Source: Corythucha ciliata (taxonomy: Eukaryota; Arthropoda; Insecta; Hemiptera; Tingidae). Taken from it: DNA of 64,000 nucleotides. The stretch is from positions 70,746,926 to 70,810,925 of the forward strand of contig CM075942.1 of NCBI GenBank assembly GCA_038030265.1, in the 5' to 3' direction. The translations under genes were made by a program, and so were the position numbers. This document shows positions 10,810 to 21,993 of this stretch, piece after piece. How positions within the stretch are numbered: the first letter of the stretch is position 1; each line of letters begins with the position of its first letter. Under the pieces are notes generated by a model, which saw nothing but the letters and a program-made list of their open reading frames with translations, had not been told where the DNA came from and ran no database searches.

Positions 10810-11461
10810 GACTGAAGGTGGATGGGGGGGATCAAAACCCTTCTTCCTCCGACGGTTAACCCCCGCCACCAACCCACCTATATGTTTGGAGTGATTTTGA
10901 CAGATCCCCGGTTACCCCGCCATCTCCGGGAGCTGGTGGTCGGCTATGGAGCATTTAATTTATAACCCCCCCTGCAAGTGAATTCAGCAGAAATACCCCC
11001 CCCCCCTGGAGCTTGCAAATTCCTTTAAACATAGGAGATTGGTGGGGTGGGAAGGTGGTCGGGGGAGTATATGGGGAGCGGGAGGGATTTCGATTACCTC
11101 CCCATAGGTCCCAGATCCGCCCTTGGATCTATATGTACACATTTTGTGGGCTATGTAACCGATCCAAGAATGGGCGTAAAAATGGGATTAGCCCTAGTAG
11201 GCTAGTATAGGTCTTGTCAAATCGCTGAAAACTTGTGTGGGGAGGGGGTTATTCTAAGAGAGGGTATTCCATCTCCCCCCCCCCCTTTAAAAGGTCTCCG
11301 ATTCGCCCTTTGATGCTTGATGCTATGTGTGTAGGTCACAGTATTCCAAACTGGAGAAATTAGCGGCACGCTATTCCTGCACGAAACGAATCGAATTCAG
11401 GCCGGTCTTCGTCCGGGCTAAAGACCCAAACCGTTTCCGGAGAGGGGAGCATTAGATTGGG
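10810..11461. other. element interior, no gene
   Basis: Contains three G/C homopolymer clusters (near 10,826, 10,997 and 11,275) and phrases such as GATCCGCC. The open frame 11,013-11,210 is low-complexity and unsupported. Confidence 0.4.
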
Positions 11462-11530
11462 TCAGTGACGGATTTACGGGGTGGGTTTTGGGGGTTTAAA
11501 CCCCCCCTAAGAAGATAGCGTATGCTATTG
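11462..11530 (+). repeat. CAGTGACGG repeat end with C run
   Basis: Starts near CAGTGACGGATTTACGGGG and has the GGGTTT/AAACCCC hairpin; it is the inverted copy of 1,062-1,135. Confidence 0.55.
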
Positions 11531-11749
11531 CTGGTCATTGGAAAGATTTCTTTTACCTTTACCAAGGCTGCTGAATAAGGGTCGCAGCACAGATGATTCC
11601 TATAGACCCTCCTCCCCTGTATTCGTCCCTCATCTACAATGCAGCCAGTAGTGCATCGATGAAGGGGTGAAGAGGTGGGCAGCCATAAAATTGATAGCGT
11701 TTTCCATTTGCATAAAATTCCGCTGTATCAAAAATATAGAAAAGAGGAA

Positions 11750-12225
11750 AAAATATATAAAAATCGCTAGAATTGAGGAAACTCCGTAAAATCGCTAATC
11801 CACATGACTAAGAAGGGCAGTGCTAAAAAGGGGAAAACGGATCAATTTAAGAAAATTCCCTAATTTACAGCTAAGATTGAGGACTACGGTGATTCGCGGC
11901 TAAAATTAAGAAATTAGCGGCGCGCCGATAAAATTGGCCGCACAAATTGAGAAAAAGCGCTGATTGTGAAGCTAAAATGCTGGAGAAAAACGCTAATTCA
12001 CGGATTTTCTCATTCGGGGCTGAAATTCAGTAAGAGCAGTGATTCGCGGGTGAAATTGATTTTTTTGCCGGGAATAATTCACGGCTAAAATTTAGAAATA
12101 ATGCCCTGCTAAATTGAAAACCGCTAGCTCGGCGGATCAATTGCAGAAAATCCGCTATTTCGTGGCTAGAATTTTGCAAACGCGGTAACTCGCGGCTAAA
12201 ATGAAGATAACGCCAATCCACATGA
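11750..12225 (-). repeat. unit 1 block, reversed, inside hAT-like element
   Basis: Reverse-complement 30-bp units (GAAAAAGCGCTGATTG-like). Confidence 0.7.
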
Positions 12226-12399
12226 GGTCATGACATAAGAACTGAAAAAAAAACAAAAAAAACAAAAAAAAATGCAAGAATTGAAGAAAAAAAAAAGTTT
12301 CCTCACAACCAGGGGGCTCGAGCCCCCTCCTTTGGTTATATTTAGTTATATATGGCGTTATATTTTATATATATAGTGGTGAACAGCTTTTTGCTATTT

Positions 12400-13310
12400 T
12401 TAGGACACGTATCGTCAGTTCAGACATTTCAAACGTGTGAAAATATCTCAGTTTAGCCGTTTTTGACGCACAAAAGGTCGATTTTCAAAACATGAATAAT
12501 CTGTTTAGGGCTTTTCAAAGCGCGAATCGTCAGTTTAACCCTTAATAGGCCACGTTATTAAACATATAGAGTCAGTTTTAGCAATTTTTAGGGCGTGAAT
12601 ACGTCAAACTGCCAGTATATGGCAATTTCGAGGGCATGCATAGTAGCGTGATATTTTCAAGCCGCTAATCGTCAGTTGAGCTACTTTTAGAAAGCGTAGA
12701 GCAGGTTTTGCCAATTGTATGGCTTGTATAGCCAGTTTGGCCAATTTTAGGGCGCATAGTCAATGAGGTTTTTTTTTCATTTAAAAGCCGCGAATACGAT
12801 GTCATACCAAGGCGAGAATAGTGAGTTTGGCTATTTTTGGCGAAATACTGGTCGATTTTACCATTTTCAGAGCTGGAACAATAATTTATTTAAGCGCGTT
12901 CAGGGCAAAAATGACGTCAGTTAAACATTTTTTGAGCTAGTAAAGTCAGTTTGGCCATCTTTAAAGCGGCGCATCCACCAGTTTGGTTGTTTTTAGCGTG
13001 CTTAGTCCCATGAAGGTTATAGTTTGACCATTATTGGCGCGCCAATGGTCAATTTTGCAGCCTTCAGGGCAGGAATCATCAGTTTAGGCATATTCAGAGC
13101 GTGAACCGTCAGTTTAGCCAATTTTTTGCACTTGGAGTCAGTTTGGCCATTTTTAGAGAGGTACCTAATTGCCAATTTTTAGGGTATAATTAGTCGCAGT
13201 TTAGCCGTTTTCAAAAGGCATAAATCGTCAGTTTTGCTATTTTGGGGCGCGATTATATAGTCAGTTTAGCCGTTTTTATGGTGGGAATAGCTATTTCTAG
13301 GTAGTACTAA
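12400..13310 (+). repeat. unit 2 block inside hAT-like element
   Basis: 31-bp units with core GGGCGCGAATCGTCAGTTT. Unit order matches 48,640-49,440: both contain the ACCAAGGCGAGAA / AGTCAAGGCGAGAA variant and both end at TTTTTAGTAG(A/G)GCGAA before a GGAAATCCTGGAT-type terminus. Confidence 0.75.
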
Positions 13311-13966
13311 ATCGCTGTTGAATCATTTTTAGTAGAGCGAAGGACACAATTTCCCCAAGCCCCCCCCCCCCCTTGAGGAAATCCTGGATCAGCCGTCTGC
13401 TCAAAGATACATCCCTTAATGTAGATAAAAAGCTCATTCGCTGCTCTACTCGAGAAAATACGTGGCTGAAGTGGACAAGACGCGATCATTCGCTGCTGAA
13501 ACGGGGAAAAACGAATAAATCGCGGATCAATTTGAGAAAACCCGTTAATTCACGGCTAAAATTGTGAAAAAGTGCTTATATCGCGGCAAAAATTGGGAAA
13601 ACACCAATTCGTGGTTACTATACAGGCAAGTTTCGGGCTAAAACTCAGAATTAAGAGAGAGTTAATCGGACTTACGAGCTTATCCGCAGGGAAAATAGAG
13701 TTAATTCGCATTTTCCGCAAGAGTGAATTTATGGTGTGTAACCCCTCCCAAGACAAAAACCTAGATCCACCACTGGATTGGGTTAATTTATTGTGTAAAA
13801 ATATCTATACCAGCACTATATGCATCGAGCTTTTTTGATCACACCGAGACCGAGACTAAGGCTCGAGAAAATGAGACTTAGTCTCGGTCGTCTCGGTCTC
13901 GGTCCAGAAAATGCAATCTCGATCTCGGTCTCGGTCCGGAAAATGCAATCTCGATCTCACTACACT

Positions 13967-14079
13967 AACTTTGTATTGCAATGAAATTGGAAGAACGGAC
14001 AAAGGGCGAGGTAGAAGATTGTGACCGTTAATTCGACAAGGAGAGCCTGAGTCTATTATTTAAAGTTTCTGCACTACAA
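13967..14079 (+). repeat. 113-bp segment duplicated at 15,683-15,795
   Basis: Differs from 15,683-15,795 at only two positions (C/G at the tenth TTGT-following base, A/G after GAACGGAC). It lies at the inner edge of the right (GAGACC)n end of the hAT-like element, while the other copy sits in apparently unique DNA 1.6 kb outside it. Confidence 0.85.
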
Positions 14080-14121
14080 GAGACGAGACCGAGACTTTTT
14101 CTCGGTCTCGGTGCATCACTA

Positions 14122-14129
14122 ATCGCGAG
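14122..14129. other. 8-bp target-site duplication, right
   Basis: ATCGCGAG directly after the right terminus TGCATCACTA; identical to 10,627-10,634. Confidence 0.9.
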
Positions 14130-14309
14130 ACCATGAATCAGCGGTTTTTAGCAGCTATAGCCACGAATATTACCGATTTTCGTCTGATAGATGGTCCCGG
14201 GGCGACCACCTCCCCCGTACTTCGGCCCACCACTTCTTTGGGTCTGAAGTCCAAGGAAAAAGCTGCTTTAAGTCCAGAAAATCTGCTAAACCTATCTTCA
14301 ACGTTAAAC

Positions 14310-14435
14310 GCTCATTTCTGGAGATTTTATGGGGCTCTTCGTTATGGTACTAGTACTCCTTCGTTCGTACACTTGTAGCTTTAGGGGGGGGGGGGAGATC
14401 CATCCTCCAAAGCCCCCCCCCCCCTACGCCTCTGC
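14310..14435 (+). repeat. dispersed repeat with paired G and C runs
   Basis: CGCTCATTTCTGGAGATTTT followed by a 13-G run, GATCCATCC, and a 12-C run, then CTACGCCTCTG. A direct copy is at 59,380-59,515. The G and C runs would pair as a hairpin. Confidence 0.7.
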
Positions 14436-14447
14436 CTCGGTGGGGTT

Positions 14448-14610
14448 CGGGAATACGACTCCCAAAGGCGTCTCCGTGGCACAGTTGGCAGCGTTTTTGA
14501 CTGGTAATCCAGAGGTTGAGGGTTCAAATCCCGCCGGGGAGCCATTTTTTCTCGAAACTCGAATCGTGTTGGGCTATGCCCTTCCACCGTCGTCCGGATA
14601 ACGTCAGTTA
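14448..14610 (+). mobile_element. tRNA-derived SINE, copy 3
   Basis: tRNA-like head 14,470-14,541 plus CCA (14,542-14,544), box A TGGCACAGTTGGC, box B GGTTCAAATCC, anticodon GGT. The anticodon stem is decayed (TTTGA against TCCAG), so it is not a working tRNA. The 5' flank (AATACGACTCCCAAAGGC) and the 3' tail through GTCCGGATAACGTCAGTTAA are shared with the other copies. Confidence 0.8.
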
Positions 14611-14639
14611 AATTAATTTATTAATTAAAAATACCGGCG

Positions 14640-15370
14640 ACAGATTTATTCATTATAATTTTCTAACAAATTAAATGTTCTATTTTTTTTAAAAATACGG
14701 CCCCACTGCACCCTGTACGAATGTTATCAAAGACACGTTGCCTGTGATGGACGCAGAGAAATCCTCGCATAGTGAAACGTTGTGAACATGACAACAGTTC
14801 CTGGCTGTAAATTCTTCACTCTAACACGCTTTTGATAACAAGCATTAACCAAGTGGCCTTTATTTTATTCTTTGTCACGCGCAGAAAAACGCAAACGAAA
14901 ACTTTTTCTTATACAACTGCGATGTAATACTGACAAACAACTGGAAACTTAAAAGTTATTTCTTTTTCAGCCTTTTTCCCCTTGCTACTTTACTTTATTT
15001 TTTTTTTCTCATTCGGATCGTTCTTTCGAGTTCATAAAACACTTTTCCTACCACCTAATATCTCAAGGTCTATTAAAACTTGGCTATGAGGCAGGGGTTA
15101 AGGGGAGGTGGAGGCTTTTTTTATTACTTTCAGAGAAAAGTAACATTTCTTTTTACTCCTTAATGTTTCGTCTCGATTTAATTAAAAAAAGATTTCACGG
15201 TCTTTTACTTTTCTTTTCTCTCTCTCTCTTCTCCTTTGGCTGTGAAGTATAAATGAATCATTTTAAATTCTTCCAGTTAATTTTCTGGGGCTTTCCCTCT
15301 CAACCATCAGAGTCTCGATTACCTATCCCGTGATTCCAAATTCCAATATTAAATTCAACGCGATTAAATA
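14640..15370. other. AT-rich unique sequence, no gene
   Basis: Non-repetitive within the window; no exon or RNA gene supported. Confidence 0.4.
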
Positions 15371-15600
15371 ACATTAACAATGTAACTTTCTAACTAAAGG
15401 GGCTATCTCACGGGGGAGTGCCTCGCATAAACGTATTAAGTTACCAAACTTAATCACCCTTGCGGTGTTGGGTAGGCGGTGGATGGCCGTTACTCGGTTT
15501 ATAATTGAGCCAGTGTCCAGCGGCCTCGTTATCTCCTCTCCTACCTTCTGATCAGGGGCGGGGGGGGTTAGCTCCAAAAGGGGTAATTTAGACCGAGAAG
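15371..15600. other. GC-richer unidentified block
   Basis: The sequence from 15,400 to 15,560 is clearly more GC- and CpG-rich than its surroundings, and the minus strand is open for 67 codons (15,374-15,577). It does not match a protein or structured RNA I recognise. It could be a coding exon, a repeat terminus (it ends in a G run) or part of a non-coding RNA gene. Confidence 0.25.
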
Positions 15601-15682
15601 TTGAAGGAAGCTATTAGTTAGTAGCCCCTTCTCACCCTGTTGACTTCAGCTCACATTTGTACACAAGATCAGATTCCTTTAA

Positions 15683-15795
15683 AACTTTGTATTGGAATGA
15701 AATTGGAAGAACGGACGAAGGGCGAGGTAGAAGATTGTGACCGTTAATTCGACAAGGAGAGCCTGAGTCTATTATTTAAAGTTTCTGCACTACAA
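15683..15795 (+). repeat. second copy of the 113-bp segment
   Basis: 111 of 113 bases match 13,967-14,079, which is inside the hAT-like element; the flanks are unrelated. Confidence 0.85.
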
Positions 15796-15799
15796 ACAG

Positions 15800-18740
15800 A
15801 CTATACCTCCTTCTTATAGTTAATTATTAAACGCTGAGATTCAACTATTCCGTCTCCCCTTTCTCTTAAATAATTTGAGTGGCCTCAAGTTGGCCCTTAA
15901 AGCCTTTGGGCGAATTTAATCCTGAACCGACGATATTATTCATGAAATCGTAAATTTAACCTCTGACTCCTTTGAGTTCTAGTAGGAAGAAATAGGTGTC
16001 TTGAATTAGGCCGAGACTAGGTATTTTTCCTTTTATAATCTCCTTGAGGAATAATATTTCGATAAAAATTGAAAGGTAACTTCCTCTTTATTGAAGATTG
16101 AAAAGGTGGACATATTGCTTTGGGTCCTTCTTCCTTCTACTGTCCAATAACTTCCTTCTATACTAATATAATATCTTCTTTCCCTCTGAGCTCTCAATAT
16201 GTGTACAGCAATATCTTTGTATGGGAATTCTTTATTGGGGACGCCTCGCTTCCATGTCCGGCCCCAAACCTTCAGGTTACTGTTAGAAATGTTTGCATTC
16301 ATGTCGCGACTGTTTCAAGGAAGGGGAGGCTAGTAGCGTGCATCATCACTCAGGAAAACATATTTTTTTCGATCTTCGGAAGGGCTTTTAAGGGAGGGTG
16401 GATTTCAATAAGTGATTTTAAAGAGCCTTTCTACGGAATATTTACGGAGAGATGTAACACAGGTTTCCAATAGGTTGCTAGAATAAAAAGGGGCTTGACT
16501 CGAGGGCGTTAATAAATAGGTATAACATAACTCTCGAGAAAATAAAGAAAATCTGGGTCTTAAGTGTTCAATTAATAACTGTCGTTTTTCTAAAGAAGCG
16601 TACAAAAAAGAAAGCCATCAGAATTGGAAATAAAACCCTTGTTAAAAGAGAAGAGGACTATAAGTTAACGTTACAAAAGACAACGCAACAATGGTCAACA
16701 TCAATCAAATCTTCCTTAATAACCTCCTCAACCCCACCGAGCCCCTTTTCTCACTCTTTAGTGTTTGTGGTAATTAAAACATCACCCTCGCTTTTGCTAT
16801 ACCACTTTTCTTCTTATCTCTTTTTCTCTCTCTCCCTTTTGTGAAGCTCGATTCTTGCCATTCCTTCACTACCCTCCCCACCACTCTTCAATTTTCCTCT
16901 TTGTCCCTTCACTAATCGCGGAACACTGTACAGGTCTTCACCATTTGTTACCCGACCTTATAACTCCTTTGACTCCATTTGTCACTGTGTTCAAGGGGCA
17001 AATTTTACTAAAACACTTAAACTTTAGCGTTTCCCATTTTGCACAAAGTCTGCATTTGGACAGTTCATAGTTGCACTTGTGTCTTCTCTGAATTGTAATA
17101 GAAAAGACGGGTGCAGGAAATGAATTGCCCCGTTGCAGATTTTTATGCAAATGGAAAACGCTATTTAAATGCCATAATTTGAGAGGCGAGGCGTTCAAAT
17201 AAATCCAACCGAATATTTCGACCCAAATACCTATCACTATGAGCACTTACCTAGATGAATGAGTCGACAGAAGGAATCGAGGGTTCATCAATCGTCCCTC
17301 GCCTCTCTCCCTCACACTTTCTTCACCATCCTTTATTGCAAAGAAGCTCGTTTCCCCTTGAATAAAAGTACCATTGCATTACAATACAAAGACACTCCCT
17401 CTCTCACCCCCCCCCCCGAAGGAAGTCGAAAAAAGAAAATAATTTTTAAGGCGCTCCAGCCTTTACTGTGAATGGGGTGCTGGTGGTGATTGTGATGGGG
17501 GGGGGAAGGGTGAATTCGATAAGAGCTTTAAACTTCAACAGCAAAACCACTTTCAAAGCGCGGTCAAGCTCAGTGGACCGCAACCCGAACAATCTCAATT
17601 TAAACTTTTGACACTTTCCTTTAAACCATTCTCAAATTGTCTCTTCTTCAACAAATTACAGAAAAGAGAAAAGAAGCACTATACCTCCTCTCGTTTGCAC
17701 TCGATATTTTCCGCGGTGTTTAGTGACATTAGTTTAAATTACTGAAAAGAAAGGGCGAGGGGAAGAAAGGTTGAAAAAGGATACCCTTTGAAAATGAAGC
17801 CCCGGGAAAGAAATAAATAAATCCCCTCCCTCCTTCGAGCCACTGCCTTGTGGAAACCAAGCCTGAAAAAGGGTTGTTACAAGAAATATCCGAATTTAAA
17901 CATTTCCTCTTACTCCTGTCTCACTTCTCCCTTATCAGAGAGGTCTTCTTCCCTTTTTTGAAAGAGGAAAAAGGGGTGACCTCTTCAGATAATTTACGGT
18001 TTTTATCTACCATTTCTTCTACGGTGATGGTAAAGGGAGAGAAAAAAGGAGCACTTGTTAAAATCTTAATTAACTGCCATAAGTATGATTCAACAAAAAA
18101 AAAAAACCTACACAAACATTGGCCACTAGTAAAATTTTCTTCAAGTTTGATTAACTTCTCGAAAGCACATTCCAAAGCAGAAAATGACTTTATTGCACCA
18201 AGAAACTCCCACCCCAATTCACGACTGAGCATTGTGAGGGAGGAACAGATTATGACGTTGTGCGAGAGAGATAGAGCGAAGTAACACTGGGGAACCATTC
18301 GACTTGACTCTCGTCTCATTATAATGTTCTCAAAATGGCTTCAATTAAAAGTAATGCCTTCATTTATTTCAAACTCTGTTTTATGGGAGGTTCTCATTAT
18401 TGTATTATTGTTCACTGAGGGGAGAAAATGCTGAAAAAAGAGTTGGCTGGCCGAAGCTAGACATTTTTTGGAGTTTGTAAAACACAACAGGTCAGTTTCA
18501 TTGTTTCGCGAATACTGTATACTATGGTCTATGGTGTAGAGAATATCATCTGATTTCATTCATTTTTTCCAAATTATCAATGAGATCACATGACTTTCTG
18601 CACTAGTGTAACACCAGCGAAACACTGGAACCTATACCTATACATACTTTTAAATATTTCAGAAGTTCACACAGCATTTCTTTGTTTTTCGACCCCTAAA
18701 ACTTATATTTATTTAAAAAATGACACTCTGGAGTCTATGC
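15800..18740. other. unique AT-rich intergenic or intronic DNA
   Basis: About 2.9 kb without recognisable repeats. Open frames at 16,120-16,473 (+), 17,850-18,284 (+) and 17,921-18,319 (-) are low-complexity and overlap each other in antisense, with no known domain. I see no supported gene. Confidence 0.4.
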
Positions 18741-18744
18741 AATC

Positions 18745-18830
18745 AGGCCCGGATTTATGCCTAGACAGACTAAGGCACTATAAAACACGAGTACTGCAAC
18801 ACGCCTAATCAGCGCCATATTTGGTCCCTC
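18745..18830 (+). repeat. CAGGCCCGG repeat end, inverted partner at 25.5 kb
   Basis: CAGGCCCGGATTTATGCCTA, then a tract ending GCGCCATATTTGGTCCCTC. The reverse complement is at 25,509-25,610 with the same order of pieces. The pair bounds about 6.8 kb that includes the THAP exons and the fold-back element. Confidence 0.55.
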
Positions 18831-19628
18831 ATATCATTATCATTTATCACACGGGTTTCTTGATAAGCAGGGTATTTATATTTATTTTCCGAGTTTCCTG
18901 CAAGTTTTGGCCGCGTTTCGTGTTTTTTAAACATTTCCTTCGTAATCAGTAGTTGCAATTTTGCAGTATATGTATTTAACGGCAAGTATAAAATGTCCTT
19001 TATTTCACCCCTGATGCCGGTAAACATCGGTCAACAGCTGAATAATGAGTCGTAAGAAAGGTATTCAATTTGAGCATCTTGGTATTCAAGAATAGTTTAG
19101 TTAGTACTTGTAGTGTGCCGAAAACTTGATTGGGACTTAAAACCCAAAATCGTGTCATCGTTGATCATAACGGAAACTTGGTATGTGTTTCATGCCAATG
19201 ACTACAGGCGTAAATGCTAGACTAGGTACCCAATCTCAAGTTGTTATACCCACCGTCCATGCCCATAATTACCAAAATATACTTTACAGTGTCAATTAGT
19301 AAAGGCGAGTTTTCAATGTACTTTTCTTTTGAAATGCCTCAATCCTCCATGACTCATAAAATTGTTCTTCTGGTTCAACATTTTTAGAAATATAAAGGTA
19401 ATAATATACGTCGAATAGTCCATGGTAGACCACTATGGACCACGGTCCTTGGTGGTAGTTCCATGGTACGTCACACAATTGTTTGATTGAAAATCAATAA
19501 AAATCAAAACATTCAAGTCCGATCCAATTCAAGTCTGATTTTATTGATAATCGTGGTCCAAATCAAGGTAAATTCACACTTAACAATGATAAGACGGTTC
19601 TTCCCAATTTGCGGACCAACAAAACGAA
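18831..19628. other. unique sequence, no gene
   Basis: Small open frames only. The stretch near 19,400-19,470 (GTCCATGGTAGACCAC... GGTCCTTGGTGG) has a minor self-complementary patch. Confidence 0.35.
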
Positions 19629-19848
19629 TTCTGTGGACCAGCCCATAACTCGCCCTAAAAAGTGATCTGGATGGGCTAATTTTCTGTGTTTAGACTCTGT
19701 TCCGGTGTGCGGAGAAAGGGGGTCAGCAAATTATCGGATCGTCATCAAATTTTGATGGGTTGTATACTGCCACCGGAGCAGAGTCTACATACTGAAAATC
19801 AGCTCAGTCGGACCACTTTAGGGCGAGTTATGGGCTGGTCCGCAGAAC
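19629..19848. mobile_element. MITE-like element with about 90-bp terminal inverted repeats
   Basis: The left arm from TTCTGTGGACCAGCCCATAA is matched by the reverse complement of the right arm, which reads TTCTGCGGACCAGCCCATAA. Similarity continues through AACTCGCCCTAAA and TAGACTCTG(T/C)TCCGGTG. The two arms make up most of the 220 bp. No target duplication is evident. Confidence 0.8.
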
Positions 19849-19925
19849 AGGGCCGTTTTTAGTGGGTAGGCAGGGTAAGCGACCGCCTAGGGGCCCCGAC
19901 CCATGGGGGGGGGGGCCCGGCTTGG
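19849..19925 (+). repeat. CAGGGCCGTTT repeat end with G run
   Basis: CAGGGCCGTTTTTAGTGGG leads to CCGCCTAGGGGCCCC and a 12-G run. The reverse complement of 21,715-21,767 gives CAGGGCCGTTTCTAGCCC and GGGGCCCCC. The pair could be the ends of a 1.9-kb element, but the flanking 8 bp do not match. Confidence 0.5.
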
Positions 19926-20029
19926 AATAAAAATAGTTACAACACTCGGCTAAATTTTTACAATTTTGAGGCACTTCTGTTGAAACGATTAAAAATCGTG
20001 TTCTAAAATGCCTAAGCCTAGAAAATAAT

Positions 20030-20620
20030 GGTTTTTAATGGAGAGAAAATCCGGGAAATTTGGGTTTTACAGAGCTAAAAATCCAAATAATACGGTTTTG
20101 AAGAATTCAGCCCCACGAAATTGGATTTTCCAACCATGAAAATCCGCGAAATTGGCTTTGAAGGCGCCTTATCCACAAAAAGGGGTCTTGAAAGATCCAA
20201 ACATGTGAAAGTGAAATTGTCGTATTTGAGCCAAACACCCGAAATGTCCATTTTAAATAGCCAAATCTAAGAAATTTGGTTGCTAAAGTGGACCAAACCG
20301 TGGGTTTTAAAAGAAGAGAAATCAGCCCAATTGACGCTTTAAAGGGGCAAATCCTGGAAATTCGATTTTTAAAGATCTCGCGAAATTGTCTTCTGAGGAA
20401 GACATAATTACGAAATTGGCTTGTCGGTTAAGCCAAACCCTCGAAATTGATATTTGAAAGAGCCGAACCCACGGAACTTGTTTATTCAATTGAGACGGAC
20501 CCCCCCCCCCCTAATTGCTATTCTAAAGTGCTAAGTCCAATAAATTCGGATCTTGAAGGATCTCTCGGTACGAAACTTGAACGTGTTTCAACTTCGGCCC
20601 CAGGAACGACGTGTCTCAAT
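20030..20620 (+). repeat. degenerate block (unit 5, GAAATTGG type)
   Basis: Repeats of about 33 bp with cores like AATCCGCGAAATTGGCTTTG. Related in flavour to the unit in the 403-600 repeat. A 10-nt C run lies at 20,503. Low coding value. Confidence 0.55.
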
Positions 20621-21119
20621 GGAGGCCACTCTTACCCGCTGTGCTTGCAGAATGCCTCTGCAGTTCGACAATTTTCCATTTTCGATTAATTTGATTGTGT
20701 CCGGCCAAGTTTGTGAATATTCCCCGTCCAAGTCCTTCGTTTCAGCCGCTTATTTGGTGCACTTTTGACGGCTACAGAGCCGAACAGACAGGTAATAATT
20801 TCATTGGCCGTACTAGCAAAATATCCTTTCCATAAAAGTGCAAAATTGGTACTGTTCGGTTTAATCTGCTACTAATCGCAAAAAACTCCCGCAGTTTCAT
20901 GGCTGAATCGCCATTTTTGAAAATCATTAATTTTATTGACAAATAGTCTGTTTTGGGGGGCTTTTTGGAACTTTTTGTACGTTTTAACTTTCTTGGGGTT
21001 GTAGAATTTTCATAATGAAGGCAAAGAAATGAAAAATCTTCTCCCACTTGTTTTATTTGAACTATCTTGACCGCGGTTTCGGCAACGCCATCATTTTCAA
21101 ACGAGTCAACGGATAAAAC

Positions 21120-21690
21120 ACAACTGGTGTTGATAATTTTAGGGCACCAATCTATTTTTAGGGCGTATAGAGTCAATTTTTGCAATTTTTCGGGGGTGAA
21201 GTAAAGGCGGGAGTGCTCAGTTTTGGCCATTCTTGGCGCGCTTTTGCCATTTTCATGGCGGGAGTCATCTGTACAGGCATTTTTAGGGTGCGAATCGTCA
21301 GTTTTTTCGGACGCCAAGTATCCAGCAAGCCAAGGCCACTTTTCGTGCGCGAATGGCCGATTTAGCAATTTTTAGGGCGCGAATCATGTACTATTAAGGT
21401 ATTTTCATGGCTCCCTAATCGAACGTATCTAGCAATTTTTAAGGCACGAGTCAGTTTGGCTACTGTTAGAGCGACATTCGCCAGTTTTGCTATTTTTAGG
21501 TCGTAAATAGTAAGTTTAGCCATTTTTAAGGCGCGAAAATCTTCATTTTTTGGTGCGACTGTAGTCAGCTTATCCGGTTTTTTGTGGGGTTTTGGGCTAG
21601 TTTAGCTATTTGAAGGATGCAAGTGGCTATCAAGCCAGTTTTTTGTAGAACAAAGTATGCAATTTCTGAAACCCCTGCCTTTTAAGCAAA
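21120..21690 (+). repeat. unit 2 block
   Basis: 31-bp units (TTTTTAGGGCGCGAATC... core). Ends near AACCTGAATCCGCGTCT, like the ends at 49,460 and 13,375. Confidence 0.7.
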
Positions 21691-21714
21691 ACCTGAATCC
21701 GCGTCTCCACCGGC

Positions 21715-21767
21715 TGCTAGGGGGCCCCCCGATAGTTCTCGGCGAGGGCTAGAAACGGCCCTGCTGA
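21715..21767 (-). repeat. partner of the 19,849 repeat end
   Basis: See the 19,849-19,925 entry; inverted CAGGGCCGTTTCTAG terminus. Confidence 0.5.
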
Positions 21768-21993
21768 TGAAACAGTGACTTTTCAGAAAAATGTGCTCAC
21801 TGTTATTTTTAATTCTCACATGTTAAATTGCCTCGAAATTTTAAAAATCACTGTGGTAACGTTACGGTGCCGATCGGAGCACTGAATCACTGTCACGTGC
21901 CGCAGTCTAGTATCAATTGATCAATCGAGCGAATAATATTTTCATTTTTGACAGACAAATCGCGTGCCGGGCACGGCACTGTGACTGTGTGTG

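Larger units (their letters stand above)
10635..14121. mobile_element. hAT-like non-autonomous element, 3,487 bp
   Basis: The left end is TAGTGATGCACGAGACCGAG. The right end, read on the minus strand, is TAGTGATGCACCGAGACCGA. Both ends are bounded by ATCGCGAG, a perfect 8-bp target duplication, which is the hAT hallmark together with a TAG(N)GATGCA-type terminus. Subterminal DNA is a palindromic (GAGACC)n run at both ends (10,640-10,805; 13,843-13,965; 14,078-14,115). There is no transposase ORF. The interior holds a CAGTGACGG/poly(C) repeat end (11,462-11,530), a unit 1 block reversed (11,750-12,225), a unit 2 block (12,400-13,310), further unit 1-like DNA (13,380-13,660) and a 113-bp segment also found outside the element at 15,683. 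Family membership is inferred from ends and duplication only. Confidence 0.8.

Noticed and set aside
17850..18319. Overlapping sense and antisense ORFs as genes
   Set aside because: Lys/Ser/Phe-rich low-complexity frames without domains or splice support.
20772..21368. 198-codon minus-strand ORF as a protein gene
   Set aside because: Its N-terminal half is the unit 2 minisatellite read in antisense. The rest has no recognisable motif or start context.
19849..21767. Complete 1.9-kb element with CAGGGCCGTTT inverted ends
   Set aside because: The flanking 8 bp do not match and similarity of the ends is short; kept as two repeat ends.
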